From assembly GCA_016893485.2 (NCBI GenBank), contig JAFEKX020000001.1, positions 8,635,501 through 8,699,500 on the forward strand: a stretch of DNA of 64,000 bases, written 5' to 3'. The notes under the pieces were generated by a model. It was not told the DNA's origin. It worked only from the letters and a program-made list of their open reading frames with translations, and did not search any database. Positions 9,522 to 18,692 of this stretch are shown one piece after another. The stretch is from Streptomyces sp. P3 (GTDB lineage Bacteria; Actinomycetota; Actinomycetes; Streptomycetales; Streptomycetaceae). The translations under genes were made by a program, and so were the position numbers. The stretch's first letter is position 1; each line of letters begins with the position of its first letter.

Positions 9522-10976
9522 TCATCGAGTGGGCAGGTAGTCCGGCAGCCGGTCGAGCACGTCGGCGGCGGTGGTGGGCACGGAGTGCCCGGCGAGGTAG
9601 CCGTCCGGACGTACCAGCAGCGATGCGGGGAGGTGGCGGACGTGGCGTACCGCGAGGACGTCGTGATCGTGCGGGTCGCCGTCGCCCGGAACGGCGAGCG
9701 TCCAGCGCAGTCCGGCTGGCGGCACGGAGCCCGGAGGAACCCGCTGCCCGACGCGGGGCGCGCCTGAGTCCGGCTCCTGGGTGTAGCCGAGGTCGAGCTG
9801 GGAGAGCTTGGTGGTGATCCAGTCGGTGAAGCCGGGGGCGGACGCCGCTGCGGCGAGCACGTTGTTGCGCAGACGCGAGCCCGCGGGACTGCGCAGGGTC
9901 GCCAGCTTGGCGAATCGGCTGGTGAAGCCGACCAGGTCGGCGGCGACGGGGTGCCGTTCGCGGTGGTACGTGTCCAGCAGTGCGGTCGGCGCGAGTCCGC
10001 TGAGCACGGCGTGCAGCTTCCAGGCCAGGTTGCCGGCGTCCTGGATGCCGGTGTTCATGCCCTGCCCTCCGGCCGGGCTGTGGGTGTGGGCGGCGTCGCC
10101 GACCAGGAAGACCGGGCCTTCGCGGAACCGCTCGGCCACGCGTTCCTGGACACGGTAGGTCGACGCGGACACCACTTCCGTCACCCGGACGTCGTCGGTG
10201 CGTGGTCCGCGGTCGACAAGCAGTTGTTCGACGTCGGCCGCGGTGGGCGTGGCAGTTCCCGGCGCCGGGGCGACGATCCGGTGTTGGCCGCCGGCGAGGG
10301 GGACACCAGGAGCATTCCCTTGGGGGACAGGAAGAACGTGGTGTCCTCTTCGGCGACGGCGTCGCCGCTGCCCGGGTTGAGACGTACGTCGGCGATGGCG
10401 ACCAGTTGCTGGGGCGCGTCGCCGGGAAGCCGATGCCGGCGGCGGTCCGTACGCCGCTGTAGACGCCGTCGCAGCCGACGAGGTAGCGGGCCGACACGGC
10501 GCGCAACGTGCCGTCGGGGCCGGCGACCGTTGCCGTGACGCCGGGGAAGTCGGGGAGTGGCCGAGGAACTTGTGTCCCCTGTGGACGGTTCCGCCCAGCT
10601 CGTGCAGACGCAGCGTGAGGTGCTCCTCGGTGGTCTGCTGGGCGACGAGCAGGACGTAGGGGTAGGGCGTGTCGAGGTTGTCGTAGGAGGCGCTCAGCAG
10701 GGTGCGTTCGCGGTCGTGCAGTCGAAAGCCGCGTCCGCGGTCACCGGCCTGGATCAGCCGCTCGGCGACCCCGATCCGTTCGAGGTACTCCAACGCTCGT
10801 GGTTGCACGGCGGCGGCTTTGCTGCCGGGCCGCACCCCGCTGTCGCGGTCGATCAGGACGTGGTCGACGCCGAGCTGGGCCAGGCTGGCCGCCAGGGTCA
10901 GCCCGGCGGGGCCCGCGCCGACGATCAACACGTCTGTCCGGGTGGGAAGGGCCGGGATGGCGGGTGACGTCGTCAT
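9522..10976 (-). CDS. FAD-dependent aromatic-type monooxygenase (frameshifted)
   Basis: A class A flavin monooxygenase of about 500 residues. The first FAD motif is VGAGPAGLTLAA at residues 19-30. The DG-type motif appears as LVGCDGVYSGVR. The second FAD motif is FLVGDAAHTHSPAGGQGMN. The C-terminal thioredoxin-like region ends LVRPDGYLAGH, as in polyketide and phenol hydroxylases. Breaks are near 10550, 10430 and 10290. It hydroxylates or epoxidises an aromatic or quinone-like substrate using NAD(P)H. It is the first gene of the minus-strand run to 7487, and its promoter region carries two identical palindromes. Confidence 0.85.
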   Translation of the reverse strand: MTTSPAIPALPTRTDVLIVGAGPAGLTLAASLAQLGVDHVLIDRDSGVRPGSKAAAVQPRALEYLERIGVAERLIQAGDRGRGFRLHDRERTLLSASYDNLDTPYPYVLLVAQQTTEEHLTLRLHELGGTVHRGHKFLGHSPTSPASRQRSPAPTARCAPCRPATSSAATASTAAYGPPPASASRRRAPATGRHRRRTSQPGQRRRRRRRGHHVLPVPQGNAPGVPLAGGQHRIVAPAPGTATPTAADVEQLLVDRGPRTDDVRVTEVVSASTYRVQERVAERFREGPVFLVGDAAHTHSPAGGQGMNTGIQDAGNLAWKLHAVLSGLAPTALLDTYHRERHPVAADLVGFTSRFAKLATLRSPAGSRLRNNVLAAAASAPGFTDWITTKLSQLDLGYTQEPDSGAPRVGQRVPPGSVPPAGLRWTLAVPGDGDPHDHDVLAVRHVRHLPASLLVRPDGYLAGHSVPTTAADVLDRLPDYLPTR

Positions 10977-11004
10977 GGCGTCCTCCTCATCGTCGAGGAC
11001 CAGT

Positions 11005-11082
11005 AACGGAAACGATCGTTTTCGTTTGCGGGATCGACGCTAGCATCGGTGACGGCGGTAGCGCAAACGATCGTTTCCGTTT
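11005..11082. promoter_or_regulatory. Twin palindromic operator AAACGATCGTTT
   Basis: The 12-bp perfect palindrome AAACGATCGTTT occurs at 11010-11021 and again at 11065-11076, centres 55 bp apart. Flanks extend the dyad to about CGGAAACGATCGTTTCCG with mismatches. The pair lies 30-100 bases upstream of the FAD monooxygenase start. It looks like a TetR-type operator pair; the TetR gene at 11833-12572 or a regulator elsewhere could bind it. Confidence 0.7.
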
Positions 11083-11832
11083 GAAGATGGGTCCACGGTC
11101 TTGTGCCGGGCGTCCGGGATGGGCGTCAGCCGCCGCTGATGGCGTCGACGGCGACCGGTGCGGGGTTCGTTCTCATGCGATCGGCCGGCGCGAGCGGCAC
11201 CATCGAGGTCGCGCGATAGCCGCCGAACTCGGCGCGCTTGGCGGCGCTCATGATCACCGGGCGTCGCGGTGACGTCCTCGACGGCGTGGCGGGTGAGCTG
11301 CGGGATCGAGGGGCGCGGGTGAGGACGGCGGTCGGTGACGTGCGCAGGAAGAGGTCTGCTCGCCACGCGTCCTGCAGCGCATTGGTGCGCACCTCGCGGG
11401 CGCGAAGTCGCCCAGCGCCACATTGGGATCGCCCACGGAACCCTTGACCAGCCAGGACTCCGACGGTGTCGCAGGTGCTGCCTTGATGAGCGGCGACTGC
11501 GTCAACCAGTGGCTCCGCGAAGTCCGGCGCGCCGATGGGGGCGTCGTGGCTGGGGTGCCACGGTCTTCGGCTTGGTCGCACTCCGCCGTGCGGCCGGGAG
11601 CAGTGTGGCCCGGCCATTGCCACGATGGCGCTCGGTGCCAGTCGGAGGCCTGCGTCGGTCCTGGGCCATGCGACGCTCGACGGCCCGCGCGGACCTTGGC
11701 GGCCGAAAATCCATGTCCTCGGCGTCTATCAGGGAACCCTGGTGGAGGCCGTAGAGGTAGGAGATGTGGCAGGACCCGAGGTCTTCGGGCTCTTGGGCGG
11801 GACGGCGAGCGAGACCTGTCGCCGGAGGTTCG
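11083..11832. other. Unassigned region, possible decayed coding remnant
   Basis: A 750-base stretch with no recognisable gene. On the minus strand, from about 11505 down to 11126, three frames read in succession look protein-like. Examples are SWLVKGSVGDPNVALGDF, then NALQDAWRADLFLRTSPTAV, ending NPAPVAVDAISGG before a stop. No family was recognised. It may be a frameshifted or truncated gene transcribed toward the operator. Confidence 0.3.
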
Positions 11833-12572
11833 TCAACTGGCTTCCGCCGGTGTCGTATCGCCCTGGCCCGAGAGAATCGCCCGGATCCGCCGTGCCGCTT
11901 CGGTGTCGGCCGCCGGCGGTTGCGGTTCGTCCGCGGGCTTTGCCGGGATCAGTGTGTCGACGAGGCCGTCGGCCAGGGGCTCCACGGGTTCTTGCGCCTG
12001 CTCGGCCCTGGACAGGGTGTGCTGCAGCGCGATGAAACCGTGCAGTCCCGCCCACAGTGTCTGCGCGGCCTGCTCGTCGGGCATCGACAGCGGGTAGCCG
12101 GCCTCCCGGCACCGGGCGAACGCCTCGCGCAGGGAGAGCGAGACATGTCGAGACGGGTGCAGGTGGAGGCGGGCCGTCGGGACGGGCGGCTGACGCACCT
12201 CGTACATCAGCCGGTAGTGACCGGGGTATTCACGGGCGAAGAGGCAGTAGGCGTGCGCCTGGGCGCGTAGCCGTTCCCGGGCGTTTGCTCCGCCGTCGGC
12301 CGTTGCCGCGTCGGCTGCGCGCATGCGTGTCGCGAGGTCCTCGTACTTGTCGGCCAACGCCGCCCAGACGAGTTCCGCCTTGTCGGAGAAGTGCAGATAG
12401 ATGCTGGGGGCCGCCACGCCCACCTCGCGGGCCACGGCTCGCATGGTGAGCTTCTCCACGCCGCCCCACTCGTCGAGAAGCCGCCCCACCGCACGCAGGA
12501 TCTCCCTGCGCAGCTGTTCCCCTGACCGCGAGGGCTTCGTGCCCGCCCACTGGCTGCCGACTGCGTGCTCAT
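11833..12572 (-). CDS. TetR-family regulator, WHG-type C-terminal domain (one frameshift)
   Basis: A TetR protein of about 240 residues. The helix-turn-helix is LTMRAVAREVGVAAPSIYLH then FSDKAEL. The C-terminal domain contains LWAGLHGFIALQ, characteristic of TetR proteins with a WHG-type ligand domain. The in-frame GTG at 12489 lacks the first helix. The ATG at 12572 (MSTQSAASG) with GGGAGAGGA upstream is better, and needs one indel between about 12510 and 12545. It is divergent from the ferredoxin-P450 operon, the most likely target; the twin palindromes upstream of the FAD monooxygenase are another possible target. Confidence 0.85.
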
Positions 12573-12809
12573 ACGGTCCTCTCCCTTGCGGGCGAGCTTA
12601 ATGAACGGCTGCGCTCGCGGCTCCGGGGGCGCGGTCCGGCAGGTCGTGACGGCTCCCTGCGGTGTGACCTGTATCACTCGGGGTGATTCGTCGGCGTCGG
12701 GGTGCGCAGTACAGTCATCACTGAACTTAGTTAGGTGACTGAGGCAACTTTATGGCTCTGGACTCCTGGTCGGTGTCGCCCCGGAGGGGGCTTGACGGAG
12801 GTACGCCCC
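12573..12809. promoter_or_regulatory. Divergent promoter, TetR / P450 operon
   Basis: A 237-base spacer. An imperfect dyad CTTAGT-N6-ACTGAG at 12726-12743 (one mismatch) is the best operator candidate. ACGGAGG at 12795-12801 is the ribosome binding site for the ferredoxin ATG at 12810. No other gene is seen. Confidence 0.45.
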
Positions 12810-13004
12810 ATGGACATTTCCATTGATTTCGACAAGTGCTGTGGTGCGGGCCAGTGTGTTCTGGCCGCCCCGGAGGTCTTCGACCAGCGGGACGAGGACG
12901 GCATCGTCGTACTGCTCGACGAGAACCCGCCCGAGAGCGCGTACGAGAACGTCCGCCAGGCCGCCGCCGTCTGTCCCGCGGCCGCGATCGAGGTGCGCGG
13001 ATGA
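12810..13004 (+). CDS. 3Fe-4S ferredoxin
   Basis: A 64-residue ferredoxin. Cluster ligands fit the single-cluster P450-type pattern: Cys10, Cys16 (DKCCGAGQC) and Cys55 (AVCPAAAI), with Gly/Ala where a fourth ligand would be. Cys11 is extra and probably not a ligand. It shuttles electrons from the reductase encoded next to the P450 at the operon end. Start is ATG at 12810 after a strong site; a longer in-frame start upstream lacks support. The stop overlaps the reductase ATG as ATGA. Confidence 0.93.
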   Translation: MDISIDFDKCCGAGQCVLAAPEVFDQRDEDGIVVLLDENPPESAYENVRQAAAVCPAAAIEVRG

Positions 13005-14220
13005 GCTCCCGGCACGGATCGCCGTCGTCGGCGCCTCAGCGGCCGGTCTGAGCGTGGTGGAAGGTCTGCGCCGGGCGGGCTACGCGGGCAGGGTGACGCT
13101 GATCGGCGAGGAGAAACACCTTCCCTACGACCGGCCGCCGCTGTCCAAGCAACTGCTCTCCGGCGAGTGGGACGTCGCACGGCTTCAGCTGCGCGACGGC
13201 GAGGCGATCGAGGCACTCGACCTGGACCTGCGCCTCGGCGTCGCGGCCGTGGCCCTGGACGCCCGTAACCGTGAGGTCGCGCTGGCTGACGGCAGCCGGG
13301 TCGGTTACGACGCGCTGGTGGTCGCCACCGGCGCGGCGGCCCGTCGGCTGCCGGGTACCGAGGGGGTGGCCGGCGTGCATGTGCTGCGCACTCTGGAGGA
13401 CGCTCTCGGCTTCCGCGAGGCGCTGCGTACGCGGCCCCGGCTGGCGATCGTGGGATCGGGCTTCGTCGGCGCCGAAGCGGCGTCGGTGGCCCGGGAGTTG
13501 GGCTCCGAGGTCACCATGGTCACCGACGTCGCGGTGCCGCTCGCCGACGCGCTCGGCCCCGAACTGGGGCGGATGCTCTCGGAGGTCCACCTCGAACGCG
13601 GGGTGAGCATCGTGGCGGGAATGCTGGTCGAGGAGATCCTCGCCGAGAACGGCCGGGCCACCGGCGTCCGGCTCGCGGACGGCCGGGTGGTGGAGGCGGA
13701 CGAGGTCCTGGTCGGCATCGGTGCCCGGCCCGGCACCACCTGGCTGGAGGGCAGCGGCATCCCGGTGGGCAACGGGGTGGAGTGCGACTCCACGCTGTAC
13801 GCCGGGAGCGGGGTGTGGGCGGCCGGTGACGTCGCCTGCTGGCTGCATCCGCGCACCGGTGAGCCGACCCGGATCGAGCACCGGACCAACGCCGCCGAAC
13901 AGGGCCTGGCCGTGGCCCGCAACATTCTGGCCGCGCCCGGTGAGGCGCTGCCCTTCGACCCGGTGCCGTACGTCTGGTCCGACCAGTACGACCTGAAGAT
14001 CCAGATCTACGGCCGTACGCGCGGGGCGGACGAGGTGCGGATCGTCGAGGGCCATGTCGAGGAGCGCAAGCTCGTCGCCCTCTACGGCAGGGAGGGCCGG
14101 GTGTGCGGTGTCGTCGGCGTCAACCTGCCCCGGGCGACCCGCACTTACCGCGCACTGGTGGCCGAGGCCGCCGAGTGGGACCAGGCCGTCGACACCGCTC
14201 TCATCGGAAGGACCGCGTGA
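13001..14220 (+). CDS. FAD-dependent ferredoxin reductase (one frameshift near start)
   Basis: About 405 residues, a putidaredoxin/rubredoxin-reductase-type flavoprotein. FAD motif IAVVGASAAGLSVVEGL at the N-terminus; LPYDRPPLSK; NAD-binding LAIVGSGFVGAEAASVA; C-terminal FAD motif VWAAGDVACW; then the reductase C-terminal domain (YVWSDQYDLKIQIYG). The ATG at 13001, overlapping the ferredoxin stop, reads MSSRH and then leaves frame. One missing C near 13013 would give MSSRHRIAVVGAS, so this is probably a sequence error. It passes NADH electrons to the adjacent ferredoxin for the P450. Confidence 0.92.
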
Positions 14221-15476
14221 TGACGAACACCCAGGTACTCAGGGCCGGAGTCGTGGGCCTCGGCATGATCGGCGGGGGAGTCGCGGTCAGTCTCGCCCGC
14301 AGCGGGCGGGTCCCGGCGGTCTACGACATCAGGCCGGACGCCTCCGACAAGCTGGAGGGCGTACCCGCCCCGCTCGCCTCCCCGGCCGACGTGGCCAAGG
14401 GCTCCGACGTGGTGATGGTCGCCGTGGTCAACGCCGCCCAGGCCCGTGCGGTCATCGCCGGGGGCGGCGGTCTGCTGTCGGGTGCGCACCCGGGTCTGAC
14501 GATCGTGCTGCAGTCCACCGTCGCGCTGCCCGTCGTCCACGAACTGGCCGAGCTGTGCGCCAAGAGGGAGGTCGGCTTCCTCGACTGCGGCGTCACCCCC
14601 GGCGACAAGGCCGCCGAGCACGGCATGGTCGCCATCATCGGCGGCGAGCGGTCCGTGGTCGACCACGCGCGGCCCGTACTGGACGACTGGGCCAAGAAGG
14701 TCGTGCACTGCGGCCCGTTGGGTGCCGGGATGGCGACCAAGATCGCCCGTAACGTTGTCACCTACGGAACCTGGCGCACCGTCACCGAGGCCGCGGCGCT
14801 GGCCGCCGCCGCGGGAGTCGAACCGGCGCGACTGGCCGAGGTGATCGACACCGCCGATCCGGAGGGCCGGACCCTGCTCCAACTGCTGCGCATGCGCGGC
14901 GCCGACGGCACCCTGCCCGAGCCGACCGCCCGGCAGATCGAGCCGCTCATGACCAAGGACCTGGACGCCGCCGGTGATCTGGCCGCCGCGCTCGGCGTCC
15001 CACACCCCTTGGTGGACGTCACCCGAGCGGAGGCCGAGCACACCCTCGGACTGGACGCGGGACCGGCCCGGTCGGCCGCCGTCGAGGACCCGCTTCAGCG
15101 CGGCCTGGCGATGATGGACACGGTCTACGGCCCCGGGTTCAGCGCGACCATGCCGGAGCAGCTGGACCCCTACACCAGCGAAACCGTGGAGCACCTGTTC
15201 GGCGACATCTGGAACCGCCCGGACCTGTCCGTGCGCGACCGCCGGCTGCTGGTGATCGGCGCCACCGCCGCCCTCGGCCGAGACGACCTGATGCAGATCC
15301 AGGTCCAAGGCGCCCTCACCAACGAGGAACTGACGGCAAATCAGCTCAAAGAGGCCGTCCTGCACCTCGCCTTCTACGTCGGCTGGGGCAACGCGACCGC
15401 CGCTCACCGCGGCATCTCCGCCGCCCTCGCCACACACAGCGCCGCCGCACAGAGCACCGCCAAGGAGGACCGATGA
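14220..15476 (+). CDS. NAD-binding dehydrogenase fused to carboxymuconolactone decarboxylase domain
   Basis: An uninterrupted 418-residue frame with two domains. Residues 1 to about 285 are a 3-hydroxyisobutyrate/6-phosphogluconate-type beta-hydroxyacid dehydrogenase: glycine motif VVGLGMIGGGVAV, LQSTVALPVV, and the Lys-containing GPLGAGMATKIARN. Residues about 290-410 are a carboxymuconolactone decarboxylase-type domain (DIWNRPDLSVRDRRLLVIGA, then LKEAVLHLAFYVGWGNA), without the CxxC of AhpD. The reading is continuous, so the fusion is not made by an indel. It is translationally coupled on both sides (TGATG and ATGA). It may oxidise and then decarboxylate or isomerise a hydroxy-acid; this is inference. 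Confidence 0.85.
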   Translation: MTNTQVLRAGVVGLGMIGGGVAVSLARSGRVPAVYDIRPDASDKLEGVPAPLASPADVAKGSDVVMVAVVNAAQARAVIAGGGGLLSGAHPGLTIVLQSTVALPVVHELAELCAKREVGFLDCGVTPGDKAAEHGMVAIIGGERSVVDHARPVLDDWAKKVVHCGPLGAGMATKIARNVVTYGTWRTVTEAAALAAAAGVEPARLAEVIDTADPEGRTLLQLLRMRGADGTLPEPTARQIEPLMTKDLDAAGDLAAALGVPHPLVDVTRAEAEHTLGLDAGPARSAAVEDPLQRGLAMMDTVYGPGFSATMPEQLDPYTSETVEHLFGDIWNRPDLSVRDRRLLVIGATAALGRDDLMQIQVQGALTNEELTANQLKEAVLHLAFYVGWGNATAAHRGISAALATHSAAAQSTAKEDR

Positions 15477-16686
15477 CCGACACCGTAGTGAGCCAGCCCG
15501 TCACCCGCGACCCGAGCCGTCCGCTGGACCCGCCCGCGGAGTTCACCCAGCTGCGAGAGGACCAGCCGATCCTCCGGGTGCGTTTCCCCAACGGGACGAC
15601 CGGCTGGCTGGTCACCCGTTTCGAGGAGGGCAGCCAGGTCTTCAACGACCCGCGGCTGAGCGCCAAGCGTGACCGTCACGACACCCCCGAGGGCGAAGAG
15701 CCCGAAGACCACGAGAACGCGCCCTTCGACGTGGGGTTCGTCTTCATGGACGAGCCCGAACACGGCACCTACCGCCGCCTGTTGACGGCCCGGTTCACCC
15801 CCAAGGCCGTGCAGACCAGGCTCCAGCCGTACCTCGACAAGATCGTTGACGAGCACCTCGACGCCATCGCCGCCGGGCCCGAGACCTTCGACTTCGTCGA
15901 GGCGATGTCGCTGCCGATCCCCTGCCTGATGATCTGCGAACTGCTCGGCGTCCCGTACGAGGACCGCGACGGCTTCCACCACGCCACGGTGGACATGATG
16001 GACATGGCCAAGAGCAAGGAGGAGCGCGACAAGGGCGCGCACTGGCTGGTCGACTACATCACCCACCTGGTCGCGGACAAGCGTCGTACAGGCGACACGA
16101 CCGGCATCCTCGCGGAACTGATCAACAAGGCGGACGGCGAGGACTCGATCCTCACCGAACGGCAGTTGATCGGCCTCGGCGTCCTGCTGCTCTTCGCCGG
16201 GCACGACACGACCGCCGCCATGATGGGCCTGTCCACGCTGACCCTGCTCACCCACCCGCAGGAGCGGCAGAAGCTGCTGGACCAGCCCGCGAAGGTGGGG
16301 CCCGCGATCGAGGAGCTGATGCGGTACCTGACCATCGTGCAGTTCGGTCTCGGCCGTACGGCGCTGGAGGACCTGGAGATCGGTGGCGCCCGGATCAGGA
16401 AGGGCGACCTTGTGGTGGTGGCGATGAACGCAGCCAACCGCGACCCCCGCGTCTTCGAGAACCCCGACACCCTCGACATCGACCGCAAGATGGTCCGTCA
16501 CATGGGCTTCGGCTACGGCGTCCACGCCTGCCTGGGGCAGAACGTCGCCCGCGCGGAGCTGAGGACGGTCCTGCCCAAGCTCTTCGCGCGCTTCCCGAAT
16601 CTGCGGCTCGCCACCCCCTGGAAGAGGTGCCGATGGACTTCACCGGCACCAACTACGGTGTCCGCAAGCTGATGGTCACCCGCTGA
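15473..16686 (+). CDS. Cytochrome P450 (frameshift in last 25 codons)
   Basis: A soluble actinobacterial P450 of about 404 residues. I-helix AGHDTTAAM with the oxygen-activating Asp-Thr pair; ExxR as ELMRYL; the heme loop FGYGVHACLGQN with Cys353 as thiolate ligand. The last residues change frame near 16617 in a C run; the corrected end is PMDFTGTNYGVRKLMVTR with TGA at 16684-16686. The ATG overlaps the stop of the fusion gene. With the upstream ferredoxin and reductase it forms a complete class I P450 system in one operon. Substrate unknown. Confidence 0.93.
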
Positions 16687-16785
16687 CGGTCAGGAGGCTC
16701 ACGGGTAGGCGGCGTGGTGGCGCGCGCTGTGCACGACGGCACCCCGCCTGCCCGTGCGGTCATGTCGTCCCGAAGGGGTGGTCGT

Positions 16786-17651
16786 TCACCCGGTGAGTTC
16801 CTTGGCGATGCGGTCGAGCATGAAGGCCGAGGACTCGCGGGCGCGTTCCTCCCAGGCGAAGACGCAGGCGGTGGCCACGCCGTCGAAGTCCAGCTCGCGC
16901 AGGGTGCCGAAGAAGGCGTTCCAGTCGACTTCGCCCTGGTCGATGTCGAGGTGCTGGTGGATGCGGGCGGTGGTGCCGGGCGGGTTGAGGATGTAGCGCA
17001 GTCCGCTGGACCCCTTGTGGTTGAAGGAGTCGGCGATGTGCACGTGCTGGAGCTTGTCGCCGGCGTAGCGCATCATCGCGGCGATGTCCGCGGTCGGGTC
17101 GGAGCCCGAGAGGTGGAAGGAGTGCGGGGCGCAGTAGAGGTAGTTCACCCAGGGCTTGTTGATGGCGCGGACGAGGTCGACGGCGGGGTGTTCTCCTCGC
17201 AGAAGTCGTCGGGGTGGGCCTCCAGGTTCAGGGCGATGCCCTCCCGCTCGAAGAGAGGCAGGAGTTCCTCCAGTGAGCGCCAGAAGGCGGCCTCGCTCTC
17301 GGCGGCGCGTTCCGGGCGGCCGTTGAACTCCGAGTTCATCAGGGGGCATTCGAGGTCTGCGGTGATCTCGATCATCCGCTTCCAGTACCGTACGGCGGTC
17401 TGTCGCTCGGTCTCGTCGGGCGAGGACCACTTGTACAGCGGGAGCACGGAGGACAGCTCCACCCCGTGCGCGCGCAGGGAGTTCTTCAGCTCCGCCACGC
17501 GGTCGTCGTCGGCGCGCGGGTGCAGGAAGAACGGCATGAAGTCGTCGCGGGGTGACAACTCGATGTACTCGTAGCCGAGTTCGGCGACTGTGCGCACCAT
17601 CTCGTCGATGGGCAGGCCGCGGAGCATGTAAGGGTCGAGGGCGATCTTCAC
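16786..17651 (-). CDS. Sugar phosphate isomerase/epimerase, TIM-barrel (one frameshift)
   Basis: About 287 residues of the xylose-isomerase-like AP endonuclease 2 fold, IolI/IolH-like. Motifs: GYEYIELSPRDDF, LNLEAHPDDFCEEN (metal-ligand Glu), LQHVHIADSFNHKG (metal His), DIDQGEVDWNAFF. A break near 17190 sits in a G-rich run. The GTG start at 17651 overlaps the stop of the Gfo/Idh/MocA gene as GTGA. It is last in a four-gene operon with an oxidoreductase, a sugar transporter and an IolE-like protein. Likely role: keto-inositol or related sugar isomerisation. Confidence 0.85.
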
Positions 17652-18664
17652 GCGGCACCTCCGTAGAAGGCGGGACGGGGCTTGAGGTCGGTGGCGACGA
17701 CGTGGCCCGACTCCAGGGCCTCGACGGTCGCGCTGGTGATGACGGTGGCCGCGTAGCCGTCCCAGGCCGAGGGGCCGGTGGGTTCGTCGCCCGCGGCGAT
17801 CCCCGCGATCCACTCGCGGAACTCGGTGTCGAAGGCGTCCGCGAAGCGGCCCACCCAGTCCGTGAGCACCTCCGTGCTGTGCTGTCCCGCGGCGCGCACG
17901 CCGACCGCGGCCGGGTCGGGCAGCCGCACGAGCCCTTCCTCGCCTACCGCCTCGCACTGGATGTCGTAGCCGTACTGGCAGTTGACGAAGACCTCCAGGT
18001 CGATACGGACGCCCTTGGCGGTCTCGAAGAGCATGATCTGCGGGTCCTTGAGATGGGCGAACCGCTTGCTCGTGGCGCGCGGGGTGACCACCTGGGTGGA
18101 GACGATCTCGTCGTCGAGGAGCCAGCGCAGTACGTCCACCTCGTGCACGGCCGTGTCCAGGGCGGCCATGTCGGAGGTGTACGACGCGGGGACGGTCGGG
18201 TTGCGGTGGGCGCAGTGCACGATCAGCGGCTCGCCGATGCGGCCGGAGTCGATGACCTGCTTCAACTGCCGGTATCCGGCGTCGTATCGGCGCATGAAGC
18301 CGACCTGGACCAGGCGGCGGCCGTGTGCCGTCTCGGCCTCGATGATCCTCAGGCAGTCTTCGGCGGTCGTCGCCAGCGGCTTCTCGCAGAACACCGGCTT
18401 CCCGGCTGCTATCGCGGTCAGCACGTGCTCGGCGTGGGTCGGGCCCCAGGACGTCACGAGGACCGCGTCGACGTCGTTCGCCGCGCTCAGGGCCGCGCCG
18501 TCGGGCAGCACGCGGGCGCCGACCGGGGCAGCCGCCTCCTCGGCGCGGGCGGTGTCGATGTCGGTGACCGCGGTGACGCGGGCGCCGGTGACGGTGTGGG
18601 TGAGGCGCCGGATGTGCTCCTTGCCGATCCAGCCGGCGCCGATGACTCCTACACGTACGGTCAT
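17648..18664 (-). CDS. Gfo/Idh/MocA oxidoreductase, inositol 2-dehydrogenase-like
   Basis: A 338-residue NAD(P)-dependent oxidoreductase. N-terminal Rossmann motif GVIGAGWIGKEHIRRL; FCEKPLA with the catalytic Lys; C-terminal dimer domain with VHEVDVLRWLLDDE. The family includes myo- and scyllo-inositol dehydrogenases (IolG), and the neighbours make an inositol-type substrate plausible. ATG 18664 is preferred over the TTG six bases upstream because AAGGAATT lies at the right distance. It is coupled to the next isomerase by GTGA. Confidence 0.88.
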   Translation of the reverse strand: MTVRVGVIGAGWIGKEHIRRLTHTVTGARVTAVTDIDTARAEEAAAPVGARVLPDGAALSAANDVDAVLVTSWGPTHAEHVLTAIAAGKPVFCEKPLATTAEDCLRIIEAETAHGRRLVQVGFMRRYDAGYRQLKQVIDSGRIGEPLIVHCAHRNPTVPASYTSDMAALDTAVHEVDVLRWLLDDEIVSTQVVTPRATSKRFAHLKDPQIMLFETAKGVRIDLEVFVNCQYGYDIQCEAVGEEGLVRLPDPAAVGVRAAGQHSTEVLTDWVGRFADAFDTEFREWIAGIAAGDEPTGPSAWDGYAATVITSATVEALESGHVVATDLKPRPAFYGGAA

Positions 18665-18692
18665 GGTCAATTCCTTCAGGAATGAGGGGTGT

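Noticed and set aside
11126..11505. RiPP precursor suggested by the Gly-Gly end
   Set aside because: No short leader/core layout, no modification or transport genes nearby, and the frame is broken; a decayed ordinary gene is simpler.
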